Source: an uncultured Polaribacter sp.
GTDB lineage: Bacteria > Bacteroidota > Bacteroidia > Flavobacteriales > Flavobacteriaceae
Assembly: GCF_947503855.1 (NCBI RefSeq)
Contig: NZ_CANNFF010000001.1
Location: forward strand, 1 to 64,000
Direction of reading: 5' to 3'
DNA length: 64,000 bases
A program made the position numbers and the translations under genes. The notes beneath the pieces were generated by a model. That model was given only the letters and a program-made list of their open reading frames with translations, was not told where the DNA came from and searched no databases. Shown one piece after another: positions 25,516-35,592 of the stretch. Position 1 is the first letter of the stretch. Each line of letters starts with the position of its first letter.

Positions 25516-27621
25516 TTATCTTACGAACGCATTAGCCATTCCACCATCTACGTTTATAATATTTCCTGTTGATTTGTCTAGAATCCCTACGAGAGAGAAA
25601 ACCCCATTTGCAATATCATCTGGCGTTATAATTTCATTGAGTAGGTTTCTCTTTGCGTAAAAAGCAGGTAATTCTTCAACAGTAATACCGTTTGCTTTTG
25701 CTCTACCTTCTGCCCAAGCACCTTCCCAAATTTTACTTCCTACAATAACTCCATCAGGGTTTACTGTGTTTACTCTTACTTTATCTTTAGCTAATTCTGC
25801 TGCTAATAAACGTACCATATGCTGTTGTGCTGCTTTTGCTGTACCATAAGCAACGTTGTTTGGTCCTGCAACCAAGCCGTTTTTACTTGCAATTGCAATA
25901 TAATCTCCTCCTAAACCTTGTTTACGAACGATTAATGCAAATTGTTTTGCCAAGTCAAACTGACCTTTTACTAAAATGTTTTGTAAAATATTCCAGTCTT
26001 TATCTGTAGTTTCTGTTAAAGGTTTTGAAATAGCTAAACCTGCACTGTGTACAATCATATCGACACCACCAAACTCTATAATTGCTTTTTTATAGGCACT
26101 CGCAATAGATTCTGTATTGGTTACATCACAAACCGCATAAGAAGAAACATCTCTAGCGTAAGTTGCATTAGCCTCTACTAAGGCATCTTCATTAATATCT
26201 GTTAATACTACATTTGCTCCTTCTGCAGCTAATTTATCTGCAATTGCCTTACCAATTCCTCCACCAGCTCCAGTAACTAAAGCTACTTTTCTTGATAATG
26301 GTTTTTCTTTTGGCATACGTTGTAACTTTGCTTCTTCTAATAACCAGTATTCAATATCAAAAGCTTCTTGTCTTGGTAAAGAAGTATATTCTGTAATAGC
26401 TTCTGCACCTCGCATTACGTTAATTGCATTGATATAAAACTCACTTGCTACACGTGTAGTTTGCTTGTTTTTAGCAAAACTAAACATACCCACTCCAGGA
26501 TAAATAATAATTACTGGATTTGCATCACGTATTGCTGGGCTATTATCTTTTTTACAAGTATTATAATAATCTACATATTCTTGACGATAAGCCTCAAATG
26601 CTGGCTCTAACTTTGCTAAAATAGCGTCTGCATTAGATAAATCTTCACTTTTATCTAAACTTAAAACTAATGGTTGAATTTTAGTTCTTAAAAAGTGATC
26701 TGGACAAGAGGTTCCCATTGGAGCTAATCTTTCTAAGTCATTACTATTGATGTATTGCATAACAACATCAGAATCAGAAAAATGACCAATCATTCTATTT
26801 TCTGAAGAACATAAACCTCTTAATAAAGGCATAATTTGAGCAGCTTTTCCTAAACGCTCTTCTTTAGGTAAACTTTCTACTTTTTGACCACCAAAAACTT
26901 CACCTTGCTCTTTTAATTTTTGTTCTATATATTCAGAAGCCATTTCAATTACCTCTAAACTATTCATATAACACTCGAAAGAAGTATCTCCCCAAGTAAA
27001 TAAACCATGACTACCTAAAACAATTCCTCTAATTCCAGGGTTATCTGCTAAACATTTTTCTAATTGTAAACCTAAATCGAATCCTGGTTTTTGCCAAGGT
27101 ACCCAACCCATTGTGTCTCCCCAAATTTCTTTGGTTACTTTTTCGCTATCTTTTGCTGCTGCAACAGCAATTAAAGCATCTGGATGTAAGTGGTCTATGT
27201 GTGCAAATGGCAATAAACCATGTAAAGGCGTATCAATAGATGGTGCTTTACTATCTAAGTCATAAATACAATGATTAAATAAACCAACCATTCTATCTTC
27301 ATCATGTAAACCTTGATAAACATTTTTTAAATCACGAAGCCTTTCTGTATATAAACCAGCAATCCCAGAACGTTTTAAAGTTCCAATATCTCCTCCAGAA
27401 CCTTTTACCCACATTACTTCAACTTCTTCATTAGTTAAAGGATCTTTTTCTATTGTTTTACAGCTGGTGTTTCCCCCTCCATAATTTGTTATTCTTAAAT
27501 CTGCACCCAAAATATTTGAGCGATATAAAAATAATTCTACTTGATTATCTCCTAGTGTTGCTGCTTTTTCTTCGTCCCATAAATAATCTACGTACTTGAA
27601 GCTTTGTGTCATTTCTTTCAT
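25516..27621 (-). CDS. rhaEW: bifunctional rhamnulose-1-phosphate aldolase / L-lactaldehyde dehydrogenase
   Basis: The 701-aa fusion has an N-terminal class II aldolase domain (about residues 1-430), with TNYGGGNTSCK, DTPLHGLLPFAHIDHLHPDALIA-type metal-binding histidines (HLHP) and GSHGLFTWG. A C-terminal short-chain dehydrogenase follows (about 435-701), with the NAD loop VTGAGGGIGKAIAD and catalytic YGTAKAAQQH. RhaEW enzymes split rhamnulose 1-phosphate to dihydroxyacetone phosphate and L-lactaldehyde and oxidise the latter to L-lactate. It is the first gene of the rhamnose group, read from a promoter next to a shared motif and divergent from a GntR-type regulator. The neighbouring lldD fits the lactate product. 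Confidence 0.92.
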   Translation of the reverse strand: MKEMTQSFKYVDYLWDEEKAATLGDNQVELFLYRSNILGADLRITNYGGGNTSCKTIEKDPLTNEEVEVMWVKGSGGDIGTLKRSGIAGLYTERLRDLKNVYQGLHDEDRMVGLFNHCIYDLDSKAPSIDTPLHGLLPFAHIDHLHPDALIAVAAAKDSEKVTKEIWGDTMGWVPWQKPGFDLGLQLEKCLADNPGIRGIVLGSHGLFTWGDTSFECYMNSLEVIEMASEYIEQKLKEQGEVFGGQKVESLPKEERLGKAAQIMPLLRGLCSSENRMIGHFSDSDVVMQYINSNDLERLAPMGTSCPDHFLRTKIQPLVLSLDKSEDLSNADAILAKLEPAFEAYRQEYVDYYNTCKKDNSPAIRDANPVIIIYPGVGMFSFAKNKQTTRVASEFYINAINVMRGAEAITEYTSLPRQEAFDIEYWLLEEAKLQRMPKEKPLSRKVALVTGAGGGIGKAIADKLAAEGANVVLTDINEDALVEANATYARDVSSYAVCDVTNTESIASAYKKAIIEFGGVDMIVHSAGLAISKPLTETTDKDWNILQNILVKGQFDLAKQFALIVRKQGLGGDYIAIASKNGLVAGPNNVAYGTAKAAQQHMVRLLAAELAKDKVRVNTVNPDGVIVGSKIWEGAWAEGRAKANGITVEELPAFYAKRNLLNEIITPDDIANGVFSLVGILDKSTGNIINVDGGMANAFVR

Positions 27622-27647
27622 TATTCTGTTAGTAATAAATTTTGAAT

Positions 27648-27655
27648 CAAAAGTA
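27648..27655 (-). promoter_or_regulatory. -7 box of the rhaEW promoter
   Basis: On the minus strand TACTTTTG matches the Bacteroidetes -7 consensus TANNTTTG and would place transcription start about 20 bases before the ATG at 27621. A clear -33 TTTG is not seen; the candidate operator covers that position. Confidence 0.5.
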
Positions 27656-27673
27656 AATTTGAATTTAAACTTT

Positions 27674-27696
27674 TGTATCCTGTACTATACCGTATT
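27674..27696. promoter_or_regulatory. candidate operator, copy 1 (rhamnose regulon motif)
   Basis: TGTATCCTGTACTATACCG followed by TATT, with GTAT..ATAC half-sites eight bases apart, lies in the 309-base divergent gap between rhaEW and the GntR-type gene, over the expected -33 position of rhaEW. It matches the permease-upstream copy (20730-20752) at 17 of 23 positions. Its position suggests repression by the adjacent regulator. Nothing else stands out in this gap. Confidence 0.55.
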
Positions 27697-27930
27697 CAGT
27701 AATAATATTTTTAAGTATTCTATATTTTGTAAAAATTTAAGGAAGTTTTAATCTTAAAAACTTAATAAGTATAAGAATTTGTTTTTTTAGTCTTATAAAC
27801 AGTTTTAAGGTGCACTTAACTACAAATTATTTTAATTTAAAAAAGTTCTTTTTGTAAATGATTGGTTTATTAATATCCCTTTTACTACTTTTGGTTTTTA
27901 ATATTTATATATAAATAAAATTTATATTAT

Positions 27931-28977
27931 ATGCAACTGATAAAGCTTATAAAAATAGATGAAAATTCTAGAGTACCAAAATATCAACAAATTATAGATT
28001 CTATTATTCACAACATTTCACAAGGTAACCTTACAATGGATCAAAAGATACCTTCAATAAACATGTTTAGTGAAGAGTTTTATTTATCTAGAGATACTGT
28101 TGAAAAAGCATATAGTATTTTAAAAGAACGAAAAATAATTACTTCTATTAGAGGTAAAGGTTTTTACATTTCAAGAACAAAACTAATTTCTAAAGTAAAT
28201 ATTTTGTTTTTAGTTAATAAACTAAGCTCATATAAATTAAGGACTTACAATTATTTTATTGACAAAATAGGTGCTAACTCTCATACAGATCTAGATATTT
28301 ATCATTGTGATGAAACTCTTTTTCTAAACTTATTAGAAAAAAACAAAGCGGCTTATGACTATTATGTAATTATGCCTCATTTTAAAACCGAAAATTCAAA
28401 ACATGTAAGTTTACCTGATGACGTTTTAAAGGCATTACAAAAAATTCAAAAAGACAAATTAATTATTTTAGACAACATTAAAGAAAATATTGATAATTCA
28501 GCAATTCAGATTTATCAAGATTTCGAAAATGATATTTATCATGCTCTAAATCAAGGGATACAAAAAATTAAGAAGTACAAAAAAATAATATTAGTATATC
28601 CTGAAAAAGCTGTTTACCCCTATCCTAAAAGAATTCTTCATGGGTTTAGAAAATATTGTATTGAACATAAACTAGATTTTGAAATACTTGATAAAGTCTA
28701 CGAAGATATGATTTTAAAAAAAGGCGATTTATTTGTTACTATTGAAGAGTCTGACTTAGTAAATTTAGTAAAACAAGCTAGAGAAGATGAGTTTATTTTA
28801 GGTAAAGATATTGGAATAATATCTTATAACGATACTCCTTTAAAAGAATTATTAGGTATTACAGTAATGTCTACAGATTTTAAATCTATGGGGGAAACTG
28901 CGGCAGAAATGATTCTAAATAAAACTAAAGGTAAAGTAAAAGTACCCTTTAATTTTATTGATAGAGAATCTCTTTAG
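27931..28977 (+). CDS. GntR-family regulator with LacI-type sugar-binding domain
   Basis: The 348-aa protein has a GntR winged helix (about residues 8-75: VPKYQQIIDSIIHNISQG ... LSRDTVEKAYSILKERKIITS ... GKGFYIS) fused to a periplasmic-binding-protein-like effector domain (about 90-345, with DIGIISYNDTPLKELLGIT). Regulators of this layout control sugar catabolism in Bacteroidetes. It is divergent from rhaEW, so it most likely responds to L-rhamnose or a rhamnose metabolite and controls the rhamnose genes. A close paralogue begins beyond the far edge of the window. Repressor or activator mode is not determinable. Confidence 0.9.
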   Translation: MQLIKLIKIDENSRVPKYQQIIDSIIHNISQGNLTMDQKIPSINMFSEEFYLSRDTVEKAYSILKERKIITSIRGKGFYISRTKLISKVNILFLVNKLSSYKLRTYNYFIDKIGANSHTDLDIYHCDETLFLNLLEKNKAAYDYYVIMPHFKTENSKHVSLPDDVLKALQKIQKDKLIILDNIKENIDNSAIQIYQDFENDIYHALNQGIQKIKKYKKIILVYPEKAVYPYPKRILHGFRKYCIEHKLDFEILDKVYEDMILKKGDLFVTIEESDLVNLVKQAREDEFILGKDIGIISYNDTPLKELLGITVMSTDFKSMGETAAEMILNKTKGKVKVPFNFIDRESL

Positions 28978-29019
28978 TTTTATTGTTTTTCTAAGTAACC
29001 TGTAAGGTATTTTAAATAT

Positions 29020-31527
29020 TTAAAATTCTTTAAAATAAGATTTTGATGAGCTTGTTGTAATAAGTTTATTGTTATAAATTAATTTATCTCCTTCCCCAAT
29101 ATAAATACTCTTTATACTTTTATCTTTATGTAAGGTAATCACTGCATAAGAACCTTCAAAATAAATAGCATCGTTTTTAAAAACTTGATTTTTAGATTGT
29201 GTAATTACATACTGAATTAACTCTTCATTTGGTGTTTTACTTTTTATAATCAATCCTTTATAAATTCCATCTTGTTCAATTTTAGAAACCGATTGTATGG
29301 TTGGTTTTTCTGAACTATTATAAGGTTCAAAAACGACTACAAAAGGGTTTTGCCAAGCTTCGCCCTTATTTCTAATTACTAAAGTTGGTGTAGGTTTTTT
29401 ATCATAAGGTTCTGGAGACTCAAACGTTATAGGTGCTTTTACTTTGGTATAAGTTCTATTTTTAAATCCAGAAATATATAATTTCATGAAAACGTCATTT
29501 CCTTTTAATTTTTTGATATTAAATGTAGCTTTTACATCTTTATTGTATGTGTTTGATGATTTTACTTTCTTAAAAAAATGCCACCCAGGGTTTCTATATT
29601 TTTTATTATGAATCCATTCAGAATTTGCATTTTTCATATATCTATTGGGTGTTTTTTTAAAGTTCATATCCTTATTTTCAAACACCAACTTATCGCCTAT
29701 ATTATGATACAAATAATCATGATATTCATTTGGTAATTTTGATTTTGAACGAAAAACATCTACATAATATCCTGTTGTAGGCGATGTTCTTATCAAACCT
29801 AAAGTTCTTTCTTGAGTTGCTTCTGCTTTATATCCTTTATCATCTAAAAAACTTGTTTGACTAAAAGAATGATTAGGAGAAACTCCAGCTTCTCTTACTT
29901 TTGGTTCCATTGAGATGACCTTTACAGAATTGATTCCTAAATTTACCCAACCACCTTCTCCTTGGGAACTTCCGTTAACAATTACAGTATTGTGGGCTGC
30001 AAAAATTCTTGAATAATTTTCATGCAAGTCTTTTCCGTACTTTTTTCTTCCATGATCTACACCTAAAACCTGTCCTTCTCCATACAATTCAATATTCATT
30101 CCTTCTGAATGACCATGTACCATGTGCGCGCCACCAACAAAGCCCATTAACCCATCTTTAGGATTCTTTGTTGTACTTAAGTTTCTTTGTAATACAATTC
30201 CTGCATGATATACTCTATCCGTTCTTGGTAACTCTATTTTTTTTGAACTCCCATAAATATCATCATCATACCAGAATAAAGCCTCGATACTTTTTCTTGA
30301 ATATTTTCCACTTTCCATAGCTTTTGTCAAAAGTGGTGCAAATTTATTTTGTAAAAAAGTTAGGTTGTCCATCTTAGCCAAAACATAAGCATTTTCATAT
30401 GCCTGATAGGAACCATGTTGTCTTCTATGTCCATCACCCCAACGTATAATCTCGTTGTTTGGATATACCAAATCATCTAATCTTGGTAAAGCAAATAATA
30501 TATTTGGATATTGAGCTCCTAATTTTAAGGATGGATTATATCTATTAACTACCAATAATAATTTTCCTAAAATTTCTGTTGAATGATTTAAATATTGAGA
30601 TGTTTCTGGCCAAATATCACCTTGATTTTGATAGTTTTTTGCCATTACTGGCAACGCATCTTGATTTTTTGTGCTTTCTGATAAAAAGTAAGACAGTAAT
30701 TTTTTACGTTCCTTTTCATCGTCCATTGCCAAAGCATTATAGACTAAACTTGGTGCTTCTAGTACTGGATGGTTAGAACCAGTTTGTCCGTAATTAATGG
30801 TAATATCTGCATAGGTTTTGCATACATTCTGGAGTTCATCAACAGGAAAAACTACTTTTTTATTTTGAATGATATCAAAAGCATTGCCTTCTTTTTTAAG
30901 ATAGGGTGCAATAAAATCGTAAATTAATGGAACTCTGTAGCCAATTACACGTACTTCTCTAAAACCATCATAAGGAAACAGCCAGCCACCTCTACCATGC
31001 CAATTAGATAACTTAGATTTCTGTACAGATTTTACAAATGAATACACGATACTACTGGCCATATACGCGTATTTTTCGTCTTGGGTAATGTAGTATAGAT
31101 AACCACAATCTAAAGCTATTTGCAAATAGGTAATTAATTTTTCTGCTGGTTCCCACTCTTTGTCTGTAGCGTTATCTAAGTTTCTATGTTTACCATTTTC
31201 TACATGGTCAGTTTTGTAAAATGGTGGAAAGTTATTTTTTTGTCCTTCAGACCAATTAAAAGGCAAATTTTTGATGTAGTCTTTTGGATTTTGATCAAAT
31301 TTAACAACTTGTAAATCTGTTCTTGTTTTTAAATTTTCATAAATCTCTTTCGCCCAAGTTTTTGTTTTTATTTTGTTAAAAATTTCAGTTCTATCAGAAT
31401 TTTTTACTAAAATAAATGGGCGTTGTAAATTTTGTGCCTTTAAAAAAGTGACACTACAAAATATACTCATTATTAAAATATATTTAAAAAATAATCTCTT
31501 GTATACTAGTAATCTCATGTTTTTCAA
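29020..31527 (-). CDS. heparinase II/III-like polysaccharide lyase, periplasmic type
   Basis: The 835-aa protein has an N-terminal signal anchor (through LKAQ, about residue 32), an alpha/alpha-toroid domain (about 40-400) with GSNHPVLEAPSLV and GYRVPLIYDF, and a beta-sandwich with GGAHMVHGHSEGMNIELYG and AAHNTVIVNGSSQGEGGW. These conserved His, Asn and Tyr residues are those used by PL12/15/21/37-like lyases. It should cut uronate-containing chains by beta-elimination; ulvan-related PL37 is a possible family. It has no T9SS tail, unlike its paralogue starting at 46343, so it is likely periplasmic. It is the last gene of the 16-gene run. Confidence 0.8.
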   Translation of the reverse strand: MKNMRLLVYKRLFFKYILIMSIFCSVTFLKAQNLQRPFILVKNSDRTEIFNKIKTKTWAKEIYENLKTRTDLQVVKFDQNPKDYIKNLPFNWSEGQKNNFPPFYKTDHVENGKHRNLDNATDKEWEPAEKLITYLQIALDCGYLYYITQDEKYAYMASSIVYSFVKSVQKSKLSNWHGRGGWLFPYDGFREVRVIGYRVPLIYDFIAPYLKKEGNAFDIIQNKKVVFPVDELQNVCKTYADITINYGQTGSNHPVLEAPSLVYNALAMDDEKERKKLLSYFLSESTKNQDALPVMAKNYQNQGDIWPETSQYLNHSTEILGKLLLVVNRYNPSLKLGAQYPNILFALPRLDDLVYPNNEIIRWGDGHRRQHGSYQAYENAYVLAKMDNLTFLQNKFAPLLTKAMESGKYSRKSIEALFWYDDDIYGSSKKIELPRTDRVYHAGIVLQRNLSTTKNPKDGLMGFVGGAHMVHGHSEGMNIELYGEGQVLGVDHGRKKYGKDLHENYSRIFAAHNTVIVNGSSQGEGGWVNLGINSVKVISMEPKVREAGVSPNHSFSQTSFLDDKGYKAEATQERTLGLIRTSPTTGYYVDVFRSKSKLPNEYHDYLYHNIGDKLVFENKDMNFKKTPNRYMKNANSEWIHNKKYRNPGWHFFKKVKSSNTYNKDVKATFNIKKLKGNDVFMKLYISGFKNRTYTKVKAPITFESPEPYDKKPTPTLVIRNKGEAWQNPFVVVFEPYNSSEKPTIQSVSKIEQDGIYKGLIIKSKTPNEELIQYVITQSKNQVFKNDAIYFEGSYAVITLHKDKSIKSIYIGEGDKLIYNNKLITTSSSKSYFKEF

Positions 31528-31578
31528 ATTTGTTATTATAAGTTTTAACCCAATATAGTACTATCTCTCTCAGAATTT

Positions 31579-32649
31579 TTAATCATTGATAAACTTTAGC
31601 ATCGCCTCTCTATAATGTAAATAATCATTTGGAGGAGAGCCTGCATTTTTATCAAGGTAGGTTTTTATCCATTGTGGATGTTCTAAATTATCAGAATTTC
31701 CTTCAAAAATATTTTCTAGAAAAATACCTGTAGTTTTTAAATTTTTAAGACTTTCTAAGTTTCTAGTATATCCTTTTAATGGCTCTAGACCCATAAAATG
31801 ATTGGTCATTAAAGCGATGTCTGGAGATTCTGCGTATGGAATTAGGGATCCTTTTTTTACTTTAGGTCCATAAAAATTCATATAAATTTGCCATGAAGAC
31901 AATTGCTCTGAAAGGTGATTGCTTTTTCTTAAAGTTCCCATTCCATGATCTGCAGAAATGATGAAATATGCTGTTTCCCATAGGCCTTCATTTTTTAAGA
32001 AGGTTACCAATTTTCCTAACTGTGCATCTGCATTTAAAATGGCTTTAATGTATTTAGAATCTGGATTGGTTTTCCCTTCTGGTCCTTTCCAAGAGCTTCT
32101 AATTTCTTGCAAATGTAAACGCACCAACCTTACTCCATCTTCTTTAATATGCTTTATCCCAAGATCTACAACTTTTTGATCTGGCATAATTTCAGCATAA
32201 TGAATATCTGAGGTTGTAAAAACATCATATAAAGTATGTCCTCCAACATAAACCGATTTTATTCCTTCTCTTTTGGCTGATAAAAAGATATCATCTAATT
32301 CTTGAGTTTCAAAAACATGCGTTCCTGTATGCATGCCAATATTTGGGGGTGATGCTCCTCTCCAAGGTTCACTTCCATCTGGTAGTTTAACTCTACCTAC
32401 TGGACTATTAGAATAGGCATCCTCAACAACAACTCCGTTTTCTGCAAAATATTTTAAATTTTTTGCACCCGCTTTAATTGCAGTTTCTGTAGCGTCTTTC
32501 ATCAATCCATCTATAATAAATTGTATGACAATGGGTTGTTTTTCTTTTGATTTTTTAACAACCTCTTTAGATCGTATTTTATTTGTTTTTAATGAATTAC
32601 AATTTGTTATCAGTACTGTTAATAGTATTAGTGCAACTATATTTCTCAT
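31579..32649 (-). CDS. alkaline-phosphatase-superfamily lipoprotein (phosphodiesterase/sulfatase-like)
   Basis: This 356-aa lipoprotein (lipobox Cys17 in LITNCNS) has the alkaline phosphatase fold of PF01663 type. The first metal ligand is in IIDGLM, and a second metal site is IISADHGMGTL. The nucleophile position seems to be Ser100 in GASPPNIGMHTGTHV where nucleotide pyrophosphatases have Thr and formylglycine sulfatases have Cys or Ser within CxPxR. It is embedded among classical sulfatases, so a sulfate or other ester on the polysaccharide is the expected substrate. The true reaction is not determinable from sequence. Confidence 0.7.
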   Translation of the reverse strand: MRNIVALILLTVLITNCNSLKTNKIRSKEVVKKSKEKQPIVIQFIIDGLMKDATETAIKAGAKNLKYFAENGVVVEDAYSNSPVGRVKLPDGSEPWRGASPPNIGMHTGTHVFETQELDDIFLSAKREGIKSVYVGGHTLYDVFTTSDIHYAEIMPDQKVVDLGIKHIKEDGVRLVRLHLQEIRSSWKGPEGKTNPDSKYIKAILNADAQLGKLVTFLKNEGLWETAYFIISADHGMGTLRKSNHLSEQLSSWQIYMNFYGPKVKKGSLIPYAESPDIALMTNHFMGLEPLKGYTRNLESLKNLKTTGIFLENIFEGNSDNLEHPQWIKTYLDKNAGSPPNDYLHYREAMLKFIND

Positions 32650-32664
32650 TCTTAAAGATCGTTT

Positions 32665-34107
32665 TTAGTTTTTAGAAAGAAAATCTTTTCCCCATTTTTC
32701 TCTTAATTCTAAAGCCAGTGCTTTTACTTTTTCTTGATATGCTGGCTTTTCAGCTAAATTATCTAATTCTAAAGGATCCGTTTTATGGTCAAATAACATT
32801 CTTTCATAAGCAACACCATCATCTTTTGTCCACTCTGTGTAAAATAAATCGCCTTTAATCAGGGTGACAGCATCTTTAAATTTAGATACAGCCCAATCTT
32901 TATCTGAGTCTTTACCATTAATGATTGGCACAAAGCTTTTCCCTTCAACAGTATCTGGAGTTTCTAAACCAATTAATTCTGTCAAACTCGGATAAATATC
33001 TATATATTCTGTGATGGCTTCTGTTTTTGTTCCTTTAGTTTTTCCTGGAACTTTAATGATTAATGGCGTTCTTAAAGCAGTTTCAAAGGTGACATGTTTA
33101 CACCATAATTTATGGTCACCTAAATTCCAACCATGATCTCCCCATAAAATTACAATAGTATCGTCTTCTAATTCCAAACGTTTTAATTCGTCTAAAACCA
33201 AACCAATTTGAGCATCAACATAACTTACACAGGCATAATAACCGTGAATCAATTCTTTCGCCAAATCATCAGAAATTTGTCCCTTTCTAGGTATGTTTCC
33301 ATAATTACGTAACTCCCCAAAGTTGTGAAATGCTTTTTTGGGTGTCGTTTTTGGTTGGAGATAACTTTCTGGTAATTCAATTTGATTTCTATCATATAAA
33401 TCCCAATATTTTTTTGGTGCGTTGAATGGTAAATGCGGCTTCATAAAACCCAATGCCAAAAAGAAAGGTTGTTTACTATTTTTAAGTTTCTTTAAATCAG
33501 CAATTCCTTTTTGAGCTATTTTACCATCAAAATAAGCAGTATCATTTACAGCTGCCATTTCAAAAGCACTGGCACCTCCCATAGCTAAATTGGCTTTACC
33601 GTTTTCTACTATATTTTTTTCTAATTGATAGTTTCGAATATTTCCTTTTGGGAACCATCTTTCATTCCAAGAAAGGCTATCATCTTCATTAGTATGGTAA
33701 ATTTTACCTGTTGAAATTGTTGTGTAACCATTTTGTTTTAATAGCTTTGGTAAGGAAATGGCATAAGGCACATCTACATCTGCCCTCGTTTTATAGTTTA
33801 TAAAACGATTTCTTGTAGGTCTCATACCTGTTAATAAACTCGCTCTTGATGCACCACAAACTGGCACATTACAATACGCTTTATTAAATACTAAACTCTC
33901 ACTTGCTAGTTGATCTAAGTTTGGCGATTTGATGTGTTTTGCTCCGTAAAAATTGAGTTCTGGACGTAAGTCATCAACGGCAATAAATAAGATGTTTTTT
34001 GGTGTATTTTTTGTGTTTATTGCAACTTCTTTCTTGTCAGTTTTACAAGAAATTAATAGAACACTAATTATTAAATAGTGTAAAAAAAGTTTAGTTATTA
34101 TTTTCAT
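32665..34107 (-). CDS. formylglycine sulfatase lipoprotein (iduronate-2-sulfatase-like)
   Basis: The 480-aa lipoprotein (lipobox Cys21, LLISCKTD) is a type I (S1 family) sulfatase. Cys84 in [12 protein letters not shown] matches the CxAxR motif oxidised to formylglycine; the metal site is AVDDLRPE near residue 43, and [11 protein letters not shown] is the second metal loop. Its layout is that of iduronate-2-sulfatase-like enzymes. It should remove a sulfate from the oligosaccharide. It is closely related to the gene starting at 37011, with long stretches of near-identical DNA, and separated from it by a different sulfatase. Confidence 0.92.
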   Translation of the reverse strand: MKIITKLFLHYLIISVLLISCKTDKKEVAINTKNTPKNILFIAVDDLRPELNFYGAKHIKSPNLDQLASESLVFNKAYCNVPVCGASRASLLTGMRPTRNRFINYKTRADVDVPYAISLPKLLKQNGYTTISTGKIYHTNEDDSLSWNERWFPKGNIRNYQLEKNIVENGKANLAMGGASAFEMAAVNDTAYFDGKIAQKGIADLKKLKNSKQPFFLALGFMKPHLPFNAPKKYWDLYDRNQIELPESYLQPKTTPKKAFHNFGELRNYGNIPRKGQISDDLAKELIHGYYACVSYVDAQIGLVLDELKRLELEDDTIVILWGDHGWNLGDHKLWCKHVTFETALRTPLIIKVPGKTKGTKTEAITEYIDIYPSLTELIGLETPDTVEGKSFVPIINGKDSDKDWAVSKFKDAVTLIKGDLFYTEWTKDDGVAYERMLFDHKTDPLELDNLAEKPAYQEKVKALALELREKWGKDFLSKN

Positions 34108-34119
34108 ATATCTGATTTA

Positions 34120-35586
34120 TTACCAATGTTTTATAATCTTATAATCTTCTTCTGATAATGTATTTTTTATCGAATCAGGAATTTTTCGTCTTGGTGTATC
34201 TTTATCTAATTTAAAACCTCTGTTTCCTTTTGCCGTAATTAAAGGCATGTTTCCTTTTTCTTCATTTAAAAAATCTCCTTGCCCTTTCATCCAAACAAAC
34301 ATATCTTTCATTAAACGTTCCTTTATAGCTTTATATTCAGAATTTTTAGCCAAATTATTTTGCTCAAAAGGATCTTTTTCTAAATCATATAATTCTTCAA
34401 AAGATTCATTTTTAAAAGCATTAGCTCCTCTTTTGATAAAATAATCTACATTTGATTTTCCTGTCAAATTTTCTTCAACAACTTCTAAGGAATTAAAGTT
34501 ACGAATGTATTTATAACGCTGATTACGTATCATTCTTGATGGGAAAACTTCTGAATTTAAAATATTCTGATTGGTTCTTACTCCATAAACATATTTATTG
34601 ATTTGTACGTCTTTTCCATGCAACAATGCTAAAAAACTATTTCCATCAATATCTTTTGTAGATTTCCCTCCAGCAATTTCCATAAAAGTTGGTAAAACAT
34701 CTGTATAATGTATCAGTTGATTTGAGGTTGTTCCTGCTTTAATCACTTTTGGCCATCTTGCCACAAAAGGCACTTTTAACCCAATATCTTTTACTGTAAA
34801 TTTCCCTGAAACACCATGATCTGCAGTGTAAATAAACAAGGTATTATCATCTAAATATTCATCTACAAATTCCAATACTTTTTCTATTTGGGTATTATCT
34901 TCATTAATGCTTCTATAATATCCTGCCTTTTTCTTGATAAAGGCTTTATCATTTTTTTTATGTTCATTAAAAGGATAAAACTTAATATCTTCAGTTTTCG
35001 CGTTTTCTACATCAAAATATTTTCCATGTGGATATTTTGAGGTAATGAACATACAGAACGGTTTTGTTCCGGTTTTAAAATAGTGTTTGATACTGTCCAA
35101 TGGAATATAATCTCTTGGAACACCTTTTGTAGGAACTGGCAACCATTCTTTATCCCATTGGTAAACACTAGAAGGTTTTACATGACTTTTTCCTGCAAGT
35201 ACCACTTCATAACCCAACTTTTTCATTTTAGTAGTTACGCTTTCAATAGTTGGTCTTGTAGCTGTATGATTTGCAAAACATCCATTTTTAACAGGGTATT
35301 TACCAGTAAAAACCTGAGACCTACTTGGTGCACAAATAGCTTGTGCAGTAAACGCATTGGTAAACAACATTCCTTCTTTTGCAAGTCTATCTACAGCAGC
35401 TGTATTTACTTTTTCATTTCCATAACAGCCATAATCGTAAACATCTTGGTCATCTGCTAAATAAAAAATGATATTAGGTTGTTGTTTTTCTTTAACATCA
35501 GTTGTATCAACATTTTTGTTACTGGAGCAACTAAAAGAAGTTAAAATGATACTTATGAAAACGAAATATTTAAAGGAGTTCTTCAT
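34120..35586 (-). CDS. formylglycine sulfatase lipoprotein (second type)
   Basis: The 488-aa lipoprotein (lipobox Cys20, SFSCSS) is a type I sulfatase of a different subgroup from its two neighbours. Cys85 in ICAPSRSQVFTG is the CxPxR motif; FYLADDQDVYDYGCYG gives the first metal ligands, and YTADHGVSGKF the second site. The C-terminal part has ELYDLEKDPFEQNNL, typical of the family. It lies 6 bases after the upstream sulfatase gene and 12 bases before the next one. Confidence 0.92.
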   Translation of the reverse strand: MKNSFKYFVFISIILTSFSCSSNKNVDTTDVKEKQQPNIIFYLADDQDVYDYGCYGNEKVNTAAVDRLAKEGMLFTNAFTAQAICAPSRSQVFTGKYPVKNGCFANHTATRPTIESVTTKMKKLGYEVVLAGKSHVKPSSVYQWDKEWLPVPTKGVPRDYIPLDSIKHYFKTGTKPFCMFITSKYPHGKYFDVENAKTEDIKFYPFNEHKKNDKAFIKKKAGYYRSINEDNTQIEKVLEFVDEYLDDNTLFIYTADHGVSGKFTVKDIGLKVPFVARWPKVIKAGTTSNQLIHYTDVLPTFMEIAGGKSTKDIDGNSFLALLHGKDVQINKYVYGVRTNQNILNSEVFPSRMIRNQRYKYIRNFNSLEVVEENLTGKSNVDYFIKRGANAFKNESFEELYDLEKDPFEQNNLAKNSEYKAIKERLMKDMFVWMKGQGDFLNEEKGNMPLITAKGNRGFKLDKDTPRRKIPDSIKNTLSEEDYKIIKHW

Positions 35587-35592
35587 TAGTAT

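Noticed and set aside
29010..29025. Palindrome TTTTAAATATTTAAAA between the GntR-type gene and the last operon gene
   Set aside because: It has only A and T, overlaps the lyase stop codon and has no T tract, so it is not convincing as a terminator in such AT-rich DNA.
31554..31562. TATAGTAC upstream of the 835-aa lyase as an operator for the GntR-type protein
   Set aside because: An eight-base match alone is expected by chance in this composition, and the surrounding bases do not fit.
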